Shown here one piece after another: positions 47,001 to 56,914 of a stretch of 64,000 bases of DNA. Each line of letters begins with the position of its first letter. The first letter of the stretch is position 1. The notes below the pieces were generated by a model, which was not told the origin of the DNA, searched no databases, and saw only the letters and a list, made by a program, of their open reading frames with translations. The stretch lies in contig NC_065913.1 in the NCBI RefSeq assembly GCF_905147045.1, forward strand, positions 5,258,001 through 5,322,000. Direction: 5' to 3'. This DNA is from Nymphalis io (Eukaryota; Arthropoda; Insecta; Lepidoptera; Nymphalidae). The position numbers and the translations under genes are program-made.

Positions 47001-50000
47001 CTTTAATATGCTCGGCGTTTGTATGTATAGCATTAACGGCATCGGTGTAGTTCTACCGATTGAAAATAACATGAGAAGACCACAGTACTTTAATACTGTA
47101 TTGCAGTTCGGTAAGCGACAGTGAGCAATTAAATATTTTTGAAATCGTACGAATATTTTAAACGCGATGGATGGATGGATCTTGGTTACTTTTTCGTGCA
47201 AAAACTAGTAGACGGATTCGGATGAAATTAGGAATAGATATAAACTTACACTGAACTTATGAGTTCAGTGTAAGTTTACCTTTCATACAGGTATTAGGTA
47301 CCCTATGGGGTACCTAATACCTGTATGAAAGGTTCCTAACACGCAGACGTAGCCGCGTTCGAAAGCTAGTCCAAACTAATATTATAGATGCGAAAGTGAA
47401 TTTATTTATATTTTATGCTTTTAAGTTTAACTACTCAACATATCGTAAAGTATCGGTCGGAAACGTATCTCATTGGTTACAAGAAGAAATACACCGTTCG
47501 GCCATTGTGTGCCTTCCAAGAAATTAATAATCCGGCCATTTTTTTCTTAACAAAAAAATACGTTCTAAGAAAGCCGAGGTGGCCCAGTGGTAAGAACGCG
47601 TGAATCTTAACCGATGATCGTGGGTTCAAGCCCGGGCAAGCACCATTGAATTTTTATGTGCTATATTTGTGATTATAATTCATCTCGTGTTTGACGGTGA
47701 AGGAAAACATCGCGAGGACACCTGCATGTGTCTAATTTCACTGAAATTCTGCCACATGTGTATTCCACCACTATGCGGGTTGCATTGGAGCAGCGTAGTG
47801 GAATAAGCTCTAAACCTTCTCCTCATAAAGAGAGAGAATGCCTTAGCCCAGCCGTAGGGCATTCACAGGCTGTTACTGTACGTTCTAAAATTTGATGATA
47901 ATACAATGCCATCAATAATGAGTATTTGTTTTTATTTATTTTAATGTGAAAATATTCTAGGTATGCCCATCGTTATATGTTTCGTTATGATAATTGGATT
48001 CTTTGGTTATTGGGCTTGGGGAGAAAATTGCCGTTCTCCCTTTACGATACATATGCCGTCGTATCTGTAAGTATGTAGTTGTAAATATTACAGGTAATCA
48101 TTTTTTTAACTTTGGCTAGCTTATAATTTATTATTATATATTTTGGTTAACTTATAATGCTGAAGATCTCGAGTCCTGGGTTAAACCCCTAAGTTAAGTC
48201 AATAAGAAGTTATTTGAGATCTTAAGAAATTCTCATTGTCAGCTTGGGGTTTTAAATTTCTTCTCATTACAAAGTATAAATAGTATTTTTATAAATTGTT
48301 TATAAATCAAACAAAATAATAAGTTTCTGTTTATATGAACTGTTTTTATAAATAGATAGTAAATTCTGTTTTTATAAACAGGTTTCTTTTAGGCAAGCGT
48401 GCTACATCTTAGACCGTGTCGATGCTTAACATCAGGCACGTTAACGGTCAAACGCTGGCTTATTAATTGTAAAAAAAAATATGTTTTTTAAATAAGACCA
48501 GTTCACACACTTTGCACAAAATTTTGTTTACAGATCCCTGCTCATAATGCAAGGGCTCTTAACCATAACCCTAGGAGTAACATTTGCTGTACATTTCTGG
48601 GTCCCCTTTAGGATTATTTGGCATTACGTTGGAAAAAACCATGATACGTAAGTTAATATAATCCTATATACTAAATACAATTGACGTTAAACACTAACTG
48701 ATGATGCTGTCCTCTTGACCGATTTTGGCTGCAGAAAGAGAGAGAGAGTAGCCTACTGCGCAACTCGCAAGACATATTAGATTTCAGACTTCAGGCGCAG
48801 AAAAACATAGTAGACATCACCAAGTTTCAACTAGTACTTTTTTTTAAAGAAAAGTTGTCTAGAACCAGTCTTCGTTTGACAAAATGATGATATAAATAAA
48901 TACAACTTCACAATTAACTTATTGGTAAGGGCGTCTTTTGGGTTTTTTGGTGGCTTTGTAAAGTCATTCAAGCGGTTGTTCTTCGGACATGACCTGTCCT
49001 TGCGAGCAATCGTGTCGGCGATGCTTCGCAGGGAATTGGCATGGAGGACCGTAGCCTCCTTCTGTTAGACTGTCATGGTCCAGAGGGAGACGGCGGAGCG
49101 GGAACGGAAAAAGGCTGATCCTGCTCGCATAGTCCAGACGCCCGGGGCTTAAAAGATAATGATAATGGGGCTTAAAAGGGATGACCACTCACGGGGGGCG
49201 ATATTACCTTCGCCTCCTGAGGACAGCTCCGCTGAATCACGAGCGGAGCACAGCACGGGAGAGGCCGCGGATGCGTTATATCAACACGATCCCGCAGCCT
49301 CTCCGATCCGTAAAGAGGACGGCCGTCACAGTGGTTTTAGTGGGTAATAATCCCACATAACCCGGTTCCATCCCCATGGGACACGGGACCTTTCTGAAGG
49401 TTTCCATAGCGAGAAAAAAAGCGGCTGTTCTTCCCAAAAGGGTAATAGTATATCACAATAAAACAATTCTATTAACGAAATTTATCATTGAATATATTTT
49501 CAGGCGTCGTGAATTATGGGAGCGTCTGTATCGAGCCCTACACGTGATGGTGATCGCTTGTTTATCTATAGCTCTACCAAATATTGTTACATGGATGAGT
49601 TTCGTAAGTTCAATTATATTCGTATAACCCTTACTTTACCCCATGATAACTAAATCAGCTTGGAGACGTTTTTGCATTTGTAGTGCACCGTCAGCAGATA
49701 CATACATAAAAAATATTTTTTATATTTTATTATTTTTATTGACAGATACTTAATATTATACTTAGTTAAGGTAATTTTTAATCATAATTTCAGTTATATA
49801 TCAGAAAGTTTTATATAAACATTTTCGTTAGAACACTTCTTTTATATCATCAAATATGTTCATATATATTTTAATTTTATTATTAAAAGTTTAGCTCTCG
49901 AATTTTACAATGATTAAATAAAATTATATCAATTTAACTCATTTCCATTTTAGCTGGGAAACTTCTTTTCGGCGGTCATGGTATTTATATTCCCATCGCT

Positions 50001-50451
50001 AATAGAGATTCTGATCACATGGAAAGAACCGAGAAAATATCGATTAAGGTAAATAAAAAAGGTAACAACAGTTAAATATTATTGCTATAAACATCTCGTT
50101 TTATATCATATATTTTATTACAAACTAGCAAAACTCATGCCAAGCGCGGAATTCATTTGTGACGAAAATCCTTCAAAATTTAACGTATATAATGCCTATT
50201 TGAATTATACATAAATAATATTTAAATTATTAGGTTGCAGCAGTAATCTTATATAAAAATTATATATATATATATATATTGAATTAATTGAGACACTTTT
50301 ATTTTATTTATTTGTATTTCTTTATATTATACTAGTTTTAATGATTCTCAATCTATTTTATTGTTATAGGTGGTCCTTGGTGAAGAATATAAGTCTTGTA
50401 ATCTTGGGAACAGTTTTATGTGGAGGCGGTTGGGTTTTAATCATATTATGA
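35020..50451 (+). CDS. Proton-coupled amino acid transporter (SLC36/PAT family), 13 exons
   Basis: Exons: 35020-35037, 37002-37034, 41055-41206, 42045-42189, 42507-42634, 43935-44019, 44206-44344, 46913-47110, 47961-48066, 48534-48647, 49504-49603, 49954-50048, 50370-50451. Every intron is GT-AG and every phase agrees, giving 464 residues, the usual PAT length. The N-terminal 67 residues are hydrophilic and acidic. The first membrane helix carries HLVKGCIGAGILGIHEAYM (about residues 75-93), the family's glycine-rich substrate-site motif. Further family landmarks are RLSYPDLAEVALATGP, KEVLEAAS, LIRSLKYLAPFSL, SINGIGVVLPIENNM and the closing GGGWVLIIL. About 11 membrane helices are expected. 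The likely role is H+-coupled uptake of small amino acids at the plasma or lysosomal membrane, known for the family and inferred here. The donor of exon 6 (GTTCAT) is weak. AATAAA follows the stop at about 50492. Introns are loaded with transposons, so coding is 1.4 kb in 15.4 kb. Confidence 0.9.
35400..35757 (+). repeat. 5'-truncated LINE tail in transporter intron 1
   Basis: The plus strand reads RTAKLWNALPESVFP, YNVGVFKSRVNRFLLGKRAT and a stop. This is the typical C-terminus of a Jockey/CR1-group ORF2, comparable to KKWNSLPAHVFP in the 21196 LINE but a different family. It ends with a short A run. A second piece of the same tail is at 48375. Confidence 0.7.
36421..36709 (+). mobile_element. 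Repeat family A, near-complete, transporter intron 1
   Basis: Runs from 'ctggtggtagagctttgtgc' to 'tcgtccgcctacctattcta' plus an A-rich tail; same orientation as the gene. Confidence 0.8.
36815..36910 (+). repeat. Repeat family A, degenerate fragment
   Basis: Begins with 'cttagttcccaaggttggtg' and keeps remnants of the 3' part only. Confidence 0.5.
37238..38332 (+). pseudogene. DD41D transposase, open frame without a start ATG
   Basis: About 364 codons are open from just after a TAA at 37235 to the stop at 38332. An N-terminal helix-turn-helix region begins YSNEEYADILFCYVYCNGDA and is followed by a second helical domain (VSTNIVANRLGVSQWRVW). The DDE/D core has ILWTDESKF, IFQHDGCPAHF and SPDLTPMDYYVWG. 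I count 41 residues between the second and third aspartates, which gives a DD41D signature as in the rosa/VISITOR-type mariner relatives. There is no in-frame ATG before the first conserved residue, so this copy has probably lost its start and 5' end. The frame is otherwise undamaged, consistent with a fairly recent insertion. Confidence 0.75.
37238..39026 (+). mobile_element. Tc1/mariner-superfamily element, DD41D type
   Basis: An essentially uninterrupted transposase frame lies in transporter intron 2, followed by about 700 bp of non-coding tail ending near CATATTACCCTGTAACCCTG. Reversed, this end reads TACAGGGTTACAGGGTAATA and looks like a terminal sequence. I see no matching inverted copy upstream of the transposase, so the left end seems lost. 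Confidence 0.7.
39596..39712 (+). repeat. SINE family C, internally deleted copy
   Basis: Has the tRNA-like A-box region GGTTGGCGTGGTTGGTA. The sequence then jumps directly to the body 'gtatttacaaaagtaaagta' and 'ttgtctggtttccatag', so the B box and about 80 bp are missing. It joins a family A copy. Confidence 0.65.
39713..39900 (-). repeat. Repeat family A, partial copy
   Basis: Core from 'cttcttacatcaccaatgtg' to 'gacaaagccatattaccaag', diverged; lies in transporter intron 2. Confidence 0.65.
40585..40775 (+). repeat. SINE family B, degenerate copy
   Basis: Retains 'gtggttaaaacacgttaatc', 'gggttcaaacccgggttcgc' and 'agcaccactgaatttttat'; the remainder is worn down. In transporter intron 2. 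Confidence 0.6.
41275..41385 (+). repeat. Repeat family A fragment
   Basis: Matches 'gtgagccagtgtaac', 'gggacataatatttaatttc' and the following 'ttggtgttgcattg' region. In transporter intron 3. Confidence 0.55.
41396..41655 (-). mobile_element. SINE family C, near full length
   Basis: Reverse copy with the tail 'atcttgggacataattctc', the body, and the tRNA-like head at the right (GGTGGGAATTGAACCCACAA, CACGCCAACCGGCC). In transporter intron 3. Confidence 0.8.
43425..43590 (+). repeat. Repeat family A, 3' half
   Basis: Family A from 'acccactcatcacaaattct' through 'gaaagggtgagtgagacagt', diverged. In transporter intron 5. Confidence 0.6.
44595..46158. mobile_element. 5'-inverted (twin-primed) RTE retrotransposon in transporter intron 7
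   Basis: The left part (44595-45301) is the reverse complement of 58934-59642 of the RTE element further on. The right part (about 45330-46153) is in sense and matches 59673-60493, through the C-terminus and stop. The whole is bounded by 12-bp direct repeats TTACTATATTTT at 44583-44594 and 46159-46170. An inverted 5' segment, a small deletion at the join and one target site duplication are the classic outcome of twin priming. The sense part encodes the end of the RT with FADD and the RTE-type C-terminus through WTDDLKK. It is dead on arrival. Confidence 0.9.
46480..46757 (+). mobile_element. Repeat family A, near-complete, transporter intron 7
   Basis: Runs from 'gggctttgtgcaagctcgtc' to 'ctcgtctgcctgcctattct' plus an A-rich tail. 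Confidence 0.75.
47195..47400 (-). repeat. Repeat family F copy carrying two perfect hairpins, transporter intron 8
   Basis: The right end reads, in reverse, 'ctttcgcatctataatatta', and the left side has 'aaactagtagacggattcg' and 'gatgaaattagg', as in family F. Between these lie two adjacent perfect hairpins (next entry). Confidence 0.5.
47241..47332. repeat. Two adjacent perfect inverted repeats, both with a TATG loop
   Basis: Hairpin 1 has 17-bp arms at 47241-47257 and 47262-47278. Hairpin 2 has 25-bp arms at 47279-47303 and 47308-47332. Both have the 4-nt loop TATG and they abut without a spacer. Confidence 0.9.
47572..47880 (+). mobile_element. SINE family B, full length with target site duplication
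   Basis: Complete copy in transporter intron 8, from GCCGAGGTGGCCCAGTGG to the CTGTTACTGTA tail. Direct repeats TACGTTCTAA flank it (about 47560-47569 and 47879-47888). Confidence 0.85.
48375..48480 (+). repeat. LINE tail fragment in transporter intron 9
   Basis: Nearly the same 3' end as 35610-35715 ('aggtttcttttaggcaagcg', 'gaccgtgtcgatgcttaa'), ending in an A run; a very short 5'-truncated insertion. Confidence 0.7.
48960..49440 (+). repeat. GC-rich repeat family E copy, transporter intron 10
   Basis: Longer than the copy at 11870-12165. Begins near 'gcggttgttcttcggacatg' and ends after 'tgaaggtttccatagcgaga'. No intact ORF, but a 50-codon stretch is conserved in frame with the other copy. 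Confidence 0.6.
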
Positions 50452-50459
50452 AATATATG

Positions 50460-52560
50460 ATAAACATATATGATTGTTTAAATTACATTGTAAATAAAAT
50501 AGTTTTTGTTTTATTATGTCTTCACATAAAATTCGTATTGAAAACGTGAATTTTAAACAAAGATTGCATGTTCCAATTTTGTTGCATAAAATTCCTGGCC
50601 TTTCAGTTAATTTGTTATATTTGAAGTGATGGACAGGATGTAATAAGATAGAATGGGAGAACATCGCAAGGAAACCTGTATCTGTTAGACGAAAATTTGC
50701 CACAAGTTTATTCAGCAATGCGCACTGGAACAGCGTGTTGGTATATTACATCTTTTTTTTAAGATTAGAGGAAGCCTTTACTCAGTAAAAGGGTTTTAAC
50801 GTGTGGTTATTTTATACGTACGAGCCGAGATTGACCAGTGGCCAGAACATGTTCAAACCAGCGCAAGTGGCACTAAATTTTCATTTGTGTATATAATTCA
50901 TCTCGTGCTCGTCAGTGAACGATCGCGAGGCAACCTGCTTTGTCGGATGAAAATATAACTCATGTATATTGAAGCAGTGTAGATCAAAATAGGTGAAAGA
51001 AAAGGAAAGAGGAGATCTTTGCCCAGCTGTGGAATATTTTCATGCTTATCCTCTACTAGAAAACATTATCTTAGGTTAATGTAACAATATCTTATCTAAA
51101 GTGACTCTCATGAATAGTTATCGAACTCGGAAAATAATTTATTTAGTATATTTATTTTATTTCCAATTACTAATTTCCATTAAATTTAAATGTAAAACAT
51201 GTGATGAGTGGGTGGTACCTATCAAAACGGGCTTGCACAAAGCCCTACCACCAAGCAAATATATAGAAAAAAAAATACAACTTACTCAATTAAAATTCAG
51301 TGACGATTGAACCCGCAGTCATCAAATAAGATTTCTGACAACGCATATAATATATATATATATGTACCATATGTAATATATATTTGTAATAAATTTCAAT
51401 AATGATTTTATGGTCGAAATTACACAAGGCATGCAATTACAAATGCATTTAATAATTAACAAACGCGTAGCATTTTACAGGTGATAAAATTTATTTATTT
51501 GCCATTGCTTATTAACTGAACAAGCGAATCCACATAGCTAATTAGTATATAATACATTCAAAATAGATGTATAATTTTTCGCTTCTATATTTACCAAGTC
51601 GCAAGTCCAAGAGTACATCGATTAAGGAGTGTTGATTGGAAACAATGAATGATACTTGTCAAATTGAATGTTATATTAATATTGATATGCAAAATGTGTT
51701 GAGACCTAATTAAACTGCTTTTGGAATTTTTAATATAAAACTTTAACAATTTAGGATTTTAAGTCTAATATTACTTTTATTGTCTTGTTTTTTAAAACTG
51801 TAACTCGAAAAGTACATTTAGGAATAATTTATCAATCAAAAATAAACCGACATAGCTTACACTTTTATCTTAATTGATGGTCGCAATTTCAAATACAGAA
51901 AGTTTTGAACTCCTTAATTTGTTTTTGTAATTTTGTTAAGGATATCGTGAGGAAACCTATATGAATGAAATTTAATATTTCCACGTGTGAATCACCGCTA
52001 GAAGTAACATAATATTATATAATATATATTTATATAATGTTCTATGATGTGAATTTACCAACCTGCAATGGTGCACCGTAGCTGAATAAATAGCCAAAAT
52101 CAGTCAGTAGACGGTCTCACCCTACATGCGTACATAGAAAGTACATAAAATTTTAATTTAAAACACGAATTTTCTCTTAAAATCTCTGGGTCTACTTTAG
52201 TTTTTTATTTTCGCTATAAATTATATTTCTTCCAAACAGTATATATTCTAAATATGAAATTCATATTCAAAGTTATATCATTTATTCATTTAAACATTAA
52301 CATTAAATCTATTATATTTAATACTTAACACAAACAATATTCCTTAAACACTATATATATGTAATAAGTAAAAATCTATTTTCTAGAACCAAAAACACTG
52401 ACATGAAAATTCAAAATACAAATGACATAAGCGACTAGTTGACTATAATTATTATATTCGATGTCAAACAACAACAAGAATTATGTGAAGTTAATTTCTA
52501 ATAAACTCCAACAAAATTGCAATTAAAAAATTTTAAAAAGACATATTCGGTTTCTTATCT
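50460..52560. other. Intergenic between transporter and receptor genes
   Basis: AT-rich, no gene. Holds degenerate family B remnants at about 50650-50745, 50822-51050 and perhaps 51935-52090, and a family A scrap at 51195-51260 ('gatgagtgggtggtaccta'). Confidence 0.5.
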
Positions 52561-52566
52561 TTTTGG

Positions 52567-54348
52567 TTAAGTCTCATTATCTTGGAGTCGACCACAATAT
52601 GCTTCAGCAACAAAAAATATAACAGACAAAAACCAACCAAAAACCAATAACAACATACAAGCATTAAAATTTTCTAATGTAAGCGGCACATTCTCATTTT
52701 TTATTGTTAATTGAAATAAATGTTTTTTATGCCTTAAATATCTCGCGTGCATTAGTTGACAAAATCCAGCTTCCACTAGAATACTTAGAACACGACTGAC
52801 TGGTTGTGCTAACACTGAATGCTTCTTAAAAAACATGACTGTTGGACTATTCACAATTTTCTCAGGTAAAATTTGCAAATGCCTAGCACCGTTATAATCA
52901 ATTAAATGTTCGACAATTATTTCTTTATTGAACGCTAATACGAAATCAGATTTTCCTTCTGATATTTCATCTAGAAACTGATAAGCCTGGTCGAATTCCA
53001 TAGTTTCCCAATTATCGTAAATATAGTTATCATCAGCATAATAATCTCTTAAATTCGCTAGACCACCATATGGATATTTACCTTTTAATACGTCTTTAAA
53101 ACTTGTAAAATATTCTTCGTAATTGTGTTTTTTTAGTGAATTTATTAGTGCTGCTTGGTAAGCATTTTTAATAACAAAACTAAACCATATCCAACTGTAC
53201 ATAACTAACAAGAACTGACGATTCGACGGATTTCTTAATATTGGTATTCCTAAAAATAATGCCCACGAATAAAACAATAGGCTAAATCTTGTTGGTCCAA
53301 TCTTGAAAATTTTTCGAAGTCTTTCCCATTTCTTCAAAGTCATTAAGGAATTAATAAAAACGATACCAACAAATGTAAAAAATAATACGATTCTTAAATT
53401 GGTTTCCAATGGATTTAAAAGTTTCTGCCAAGCTGGTTTTTGTACAGGCAGTTTTGCAGTCCAAACTATATCCATTGAGTTATATACAAAGGATATTTGA
53501 AAATTTCCGTACTTATCAGCGGTTACAGGAAGCGAACACATCGATGCGTCAACGCGATCGTTAAAAACATCACCTAAAGAGCCAGTCCAATTGCCATTAT
53601 CATATTGACCCCAATCATTTCCTTCCTCCGGTAACTTTATTTCTAACGTAGCATTTAAAGCATTAGCCACAATTCTTAAAATATCCCCGTCACCTCCAGA
53701 AGGTTCTAGAGTATCGTTGCTCAAATACATAAACGGCGGTTGCTCGAACGTTGAAACAAGGAGTGAACACTTGTTGAAATTATTTAATTTCTCTGGAAAT
53801 ACGGTTTTATAGCATTCATCTTCTAAACAATTCTCAGAAACATTAACAATATAGGGTTCACTGTTTATACATTTCCCTGGGTGAACGATATCGTATGAAA
53901 ATGAAACAAAATCTTCCGGGCTTTCTTCTCTCATATATATAACGTTTATAATTCTAACTTTCGCCAGAGTTGAAAAAATTTGATTTTCATCACATTTTTC
54001 ATAATCATCTGCCGTACATATAATAATGTATTTTCCGGCGTTATCATAATTCTTTTTATCAAGCCACATTACAGTTTCCACTATTTCAATGGAATTTTGA
54101 CCAAAAATCACAAATTGTGGTACAGGGAAACGATTACGAGGAATATATTTTCCTAGTTTTATAATAACCGATTGCTTATAGATTTTTAAAAACGTTCCCA
54201 ATGCTAATGTATATTGAAATGCATTGAACATTACCAAAGTGATGTAACGCCAATCAAAATTGTAATAAGCAATTTTTGCTGCTATTTCTCCCATCCGTTC
54301 TAAGGAGTAATGTTCTTCTTTTAAAAATATATCCAAGCTATTATTCAT
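52567..54348 (-). CDS. Divergent ionotropic receptor (IR), copy 1
   Basis: Single long frame, 593 residues from the first ATG at 54348 to TAA at 52567. Architecture follows insect IRs: a variable N-terminal region, ligand-binding S1 (GGDGDILRIVANALNATLEI; GSLGDVFNDRVDASM), M1 near LRIVLFFTFVGIVFINSL, a pore/M3 segment WIWFSFVIKNAYQAALINSL (equivalent of the iGluR SYTANLAAF region), S2 (YPYGGLANLRDYYADD onward), and M4 near ACMLLLVFGWFLSVIFFVAE. At the iGluR Thr-x-x-Arg ligand position it reads VTADK, Lys instead of Arg (codon 53512-53514). There is no signal peptide after the ATG, and TTTTGCAG sits in frame just upstream, so a short 5' exon may be missing. It is adjacent to and co-oriented with a paralogue. 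IRs serve taste or smell in insects; the exact subfamily (IR7d or IR100-like?) is uncertain. Confidence 0.85.
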   Translation of the reverse strand: MNNSLDIFLKEEHYSLERMGEIAAKIAYYNFDWRYITLVMFNAFQYTLALGTFLKIYKQSVIIKLGKYIPRNRFPVPQFVIFGQNSIEIVETVMWLDKKNYDNAGKYIIICTADDYEKCDENQIFSTLAKVRIINVIYMREESPEDFVSFSYDIVHPGKCINSEPYIVNVSENCLEDECYKTVFPEKLNNFNKCSLLVSTFEQPPFMYLSNDTLEPSGGDGDILRIVANALNATLEIKLPEEGNDWGQYDNGNWTGSLGDVFNDRVDASMCSLPVTADKYGNFQISFVYNSMDIVWTAKLPVQKPAWQKLLNPLETNLRIVLFFTFVGIVFINSLMTLKKWERLRKIFKIGPTRFSLLFYSWALFLGIPILRNPSNRQFLLVMYSWIWFSFVIKNAYQAALINSLKKHNYEEYFTSFKDVLKGKYPYGGLANLRDYYADDNYIYDNWETMEFDQAYQFLDEISEGKSDFVLAFNKEIIVEHLIDYNGARHLQILPEKIVNSPTVMFFKKHSVLAQPVSRVLSILVEAGFCQLMHARYLRHKKHLFQLTIKNENVPLTLENFNACMLLLVFGWFLSVIFFVAEAYCGRLQDNET

Positions 54349-54527
54349 TATTAATCTCTGCAAAATTGTCAAAGCTACAGTACTTTTCTAGTCCAAGCTA
54401 CATCTATAACGTCTTATATACTCGTCATACAAATTAACCACTGATTGCTACATTACGTGTTCAGAACTAATGGTTATTATATTTTTATCATGGTTTATGA
54501 TTTTGCGTTTAACTGACATTTAGAAAA

Positions 54528-56303
54528 TTAATTTCTATACGAAGTGTCTCTGTTTTGTTTTTTTATATAATATTTCTCAATAATTAATAACATTAATGAT
54601 GACGTCCAACCAACAAACAAAATCACATAACATCCTGTAAAATTACTTAATTTTATTGGTTTATCTACGTTTTCAGACCTATCGATATTTTTAGTCATGG
54701 TGTTATTTTTATAAATCATATCAACCCATCCAAATTCGACTAAACGTTCAATTATTCTATTAATTGGTGGCACTAAAGGTGAAAACTTTTTGAAAAATAT
54801 TACTGATGGACAATTAATTATTTTATGGGGTAATATATGTAACCTCCTACCGGGTTCTTTTAGAAAAACTTTAGCCGTAGCTAGATTCATCGCTAAAACA
54901 AATTTCATTCCTTCAGAGAGATTGAGCATTATCGAATGATATTCATTACTGTCCATATGTTTCCAATTATCGTATACTAAAGAATTATCAATATAATAAT
55001 CTTTTAAAGCAGAGCCACCGCCAAAGGGATATTCGGCTTGTATTGCTTCTTCTATACTTAAAAGTTCTGTCAAATAAATATCAGTTTTTAATGAATTTAT
55101 TAAATGAACTTGATAAAATGTTCTCATTAAAAAGCAGTACCAAATCCATATCAATACCAAATAAGATAATGACATATTTGAGGAAAAAGGTGAAATCGGC
55201 TGACCCATGCACATTTCCCATGAGGAAAATAAAACTTTATCGGGAATTCGACCAAATTTCATTTTCTTATATATATATTTACAAATTCTTGTTTTAAAAA
55301 TCAAAACAATAACTATAACAAGTATGAACGAAATTAAAAAAGCAATTTGTGTATCTAATTTGAAAGGTCTTAAAAGTTTACAGTAAGACATCTCCATTTC
55401 GGGTGGATGTGTTACCCACCCTAACATGATAGCGTAATAAAAATTGGACATTTGAAAATCCAAGTATCTTGACTGAGTAATACTTGCAGATGTCATTGAA
55501 AAATTAGCTAAATCATAATATAAGTCGCCAAGAGAGCCGACCCACATCCCGTTCTCGTCCAGGTTTCCCCAACCATTACCTCGATGTGGTGTCTTTATAA
55601 CAAGCGTTGCATTTAGTGCTTCAATTAAAATACGCAACAAATCACCATCAGCTCCTGATGGGACACCATCATTGATATTCATGTAAGGCACTTGAATGAA
55701 CGTCGAAACTATGATCGGACAGCGGTAAAGATTTATGAATTTCACTGGAAACATTTTTTCACAATCGTGACCGTCACTTATACAGTTATCCCAATATTTC
55801 AATTTCGTTGGAGGAGAATTTTTACAATCAACTCCAAATTCATAAGTATAGCCAATTGCACCATAGTTTGGTTTATGTTTTATAAAAACAACATTCACAA
55901 CCTTATGATTCCATAAAATTTTAACAGCTTCTGTCTCATCGCAGTCGTTAAAATCATTTGATTGGCAGATTATCAAAAAATCGCCAATGTAATTGAATCC
56001 ATTGTCCTCTAGCGATTGTATTAAATAAAGAACATCATTCATAGTTTGTCCAAATAAAACAAATTGTTTTGTGGTATCAGAAAATCTTGGTATAAGGTTT
56101 AAATTCGCAACAATCGCAGTCTTGTTATATGCTTCCAGAAAAGCACTTACACCGCATGAAACTATAGAATTAATTAGTACCAAAGTGACATAATGCCATT
56201 TAAAATTGTGAAATGCTATTTTAGCCGCACTTTTTGATAGATTCTGTATTCCGTCACATTCATCTAATTGTACATTTGTTTCCATAAGGCTGTTTATCGA
56301 CAT
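54528..56303 (-). CDS. Divergent ionotropic receptor (IR), copy 2
   Basis: 591 residues from the ATG at 56303 to TAA at 54528, same layout as the copy 180 bp downstream: S1 with SGADGDLLRILIEALNATLVI and GSLGDLYYDLANFSM, M1 near IAFLISFILVIVIVLIF, M3 segment WIWYCFLMRTFYQVHLINSL, S2 starting YPFGGGSALKDYYIDN, M4 near CYVILFVGWTSSLMLLIIEK. It keeps the Arg of the Thr-x-x-Arg motif (ITQSR, codon 55467-55469), unlike its neighbour. The frame stays open upstream of the ATG to about 56357, and a CATTAAG acceptor-like site lies there, so a separate 5' exon is possible. Clearly a tandem duplicate of the neighbour; both appear intact. Ligand unknown. Confidence 0.85.
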   Translation of the reverse strand: MSINSLMETNVQLDECDGIQNLSKSAAKIAFHNFKWHYVTLVLINSIVSCGVSAFLEAYNKTAIVANLNLIPRFSDTTKQFVLFGQTMNDVLYLIQSLEDNGFNYIGDFLIICQSNDFNDCDETEAVKILWNHKVVNVVFIKHKPNYGAIGYTYEFGVDCKNSPPTKLKYWDNCISDGHDCEKMFPVKFINLYRCPIIVSTFIQVPYMNINDGVPSGADGDLLRILIEALNATLVIKTPHRGNGWGNLDENGMWVGSLGDLYYDLANFSMTSASITQSRYLDFQMSNFYYAIMLGWVTHPPEMEMSYCKLLRPFKLDTQIAFLISFILVIVIVLIFKTRICKYIYKKMKFGRIPDKVLFSSWEMCMGQPISPFSSNMSLSYLVLIWIWYCFLMRTFYQVHLINSLKTDIYLTELLSIEEAIQAEYPFGGGSALKDYYIDNSLVYDNWKHMDSNEYHSIMLNLSEGMKFVLAMNLATAKVFLKEPGRRLHILPHKIINCPSVIFFKKFSPLVPPINRIIERLVEFGWVDMIYKNNTMTKNIDRSENVDKPIKLSNFTGCYVILFVGWTSSLMLLIIEKYYIKKQNRDTSYRN

Positions 56304-56589
56304 AGCTTTTGTTACGTTCGTGTTAAATAACGGCAATTGAATAATAACCGTCGCTTAATGTACTGATTTTATCGAATTTGGAAATCAGGGTAGGGGTGAA
56401 AATTGATTATGGTAATAACGATTACTTTTTGAATTGATAAATGTTACTAATGTTGACATTTTCTTTTATATTTTTTGATTTATAGAAGATATTACTTTGT
56501 TATTTTTCGTTAAGTTAATGGTTCTATATCAGAAAACTACTTACAAGTACCGACGTAATAACGACGACGTATAATATAGTATAGTATAG

Positions 56590-56888
56590 TAACAGCCTGT
56601 AAATGTCCCACTGCTGGGCTAAGGCCTCCTCTCCCTATTTGAGGAGAAGGTTTGGAGCTTATTCCACCACGCTGCTCCAATGCGGGTTGGTGGAATACAC
56701 ATGTGGCAGAATTTCGATGAAATTAGACACATGCAGGTTTCCTCACGATGTTTTCCTTCACCGAAAAGCACGAGATGAATTATAAACAGAAATTAAGCAC
56801 ATGAAAATTCAGAGGTGCTTGCCCGGGTTCGAACCCACGTTCATCGGTTAAGATTCACGCGTTCGAACCACTGGGCCATCACGGCTTA
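56590..56888 (-). mobile_element. SINE family B, full length
   Basis: Reverse copy from the 'taacagcctgtaaatgtccc' tail to the head 'cgcgttcgaaccactgggcc' plus 'atcacggc'. High similarity to the 31555 copy. Confidence 0.85.
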
Positions 56889-56914
56889 TAATACTACTAC
56901 TTTAATTTCACCAC

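Noticed and set aside
46938..47201. Minus-strand open frame of 87 codons
   Set aside because: Antisense shadow of transporter exon 8.
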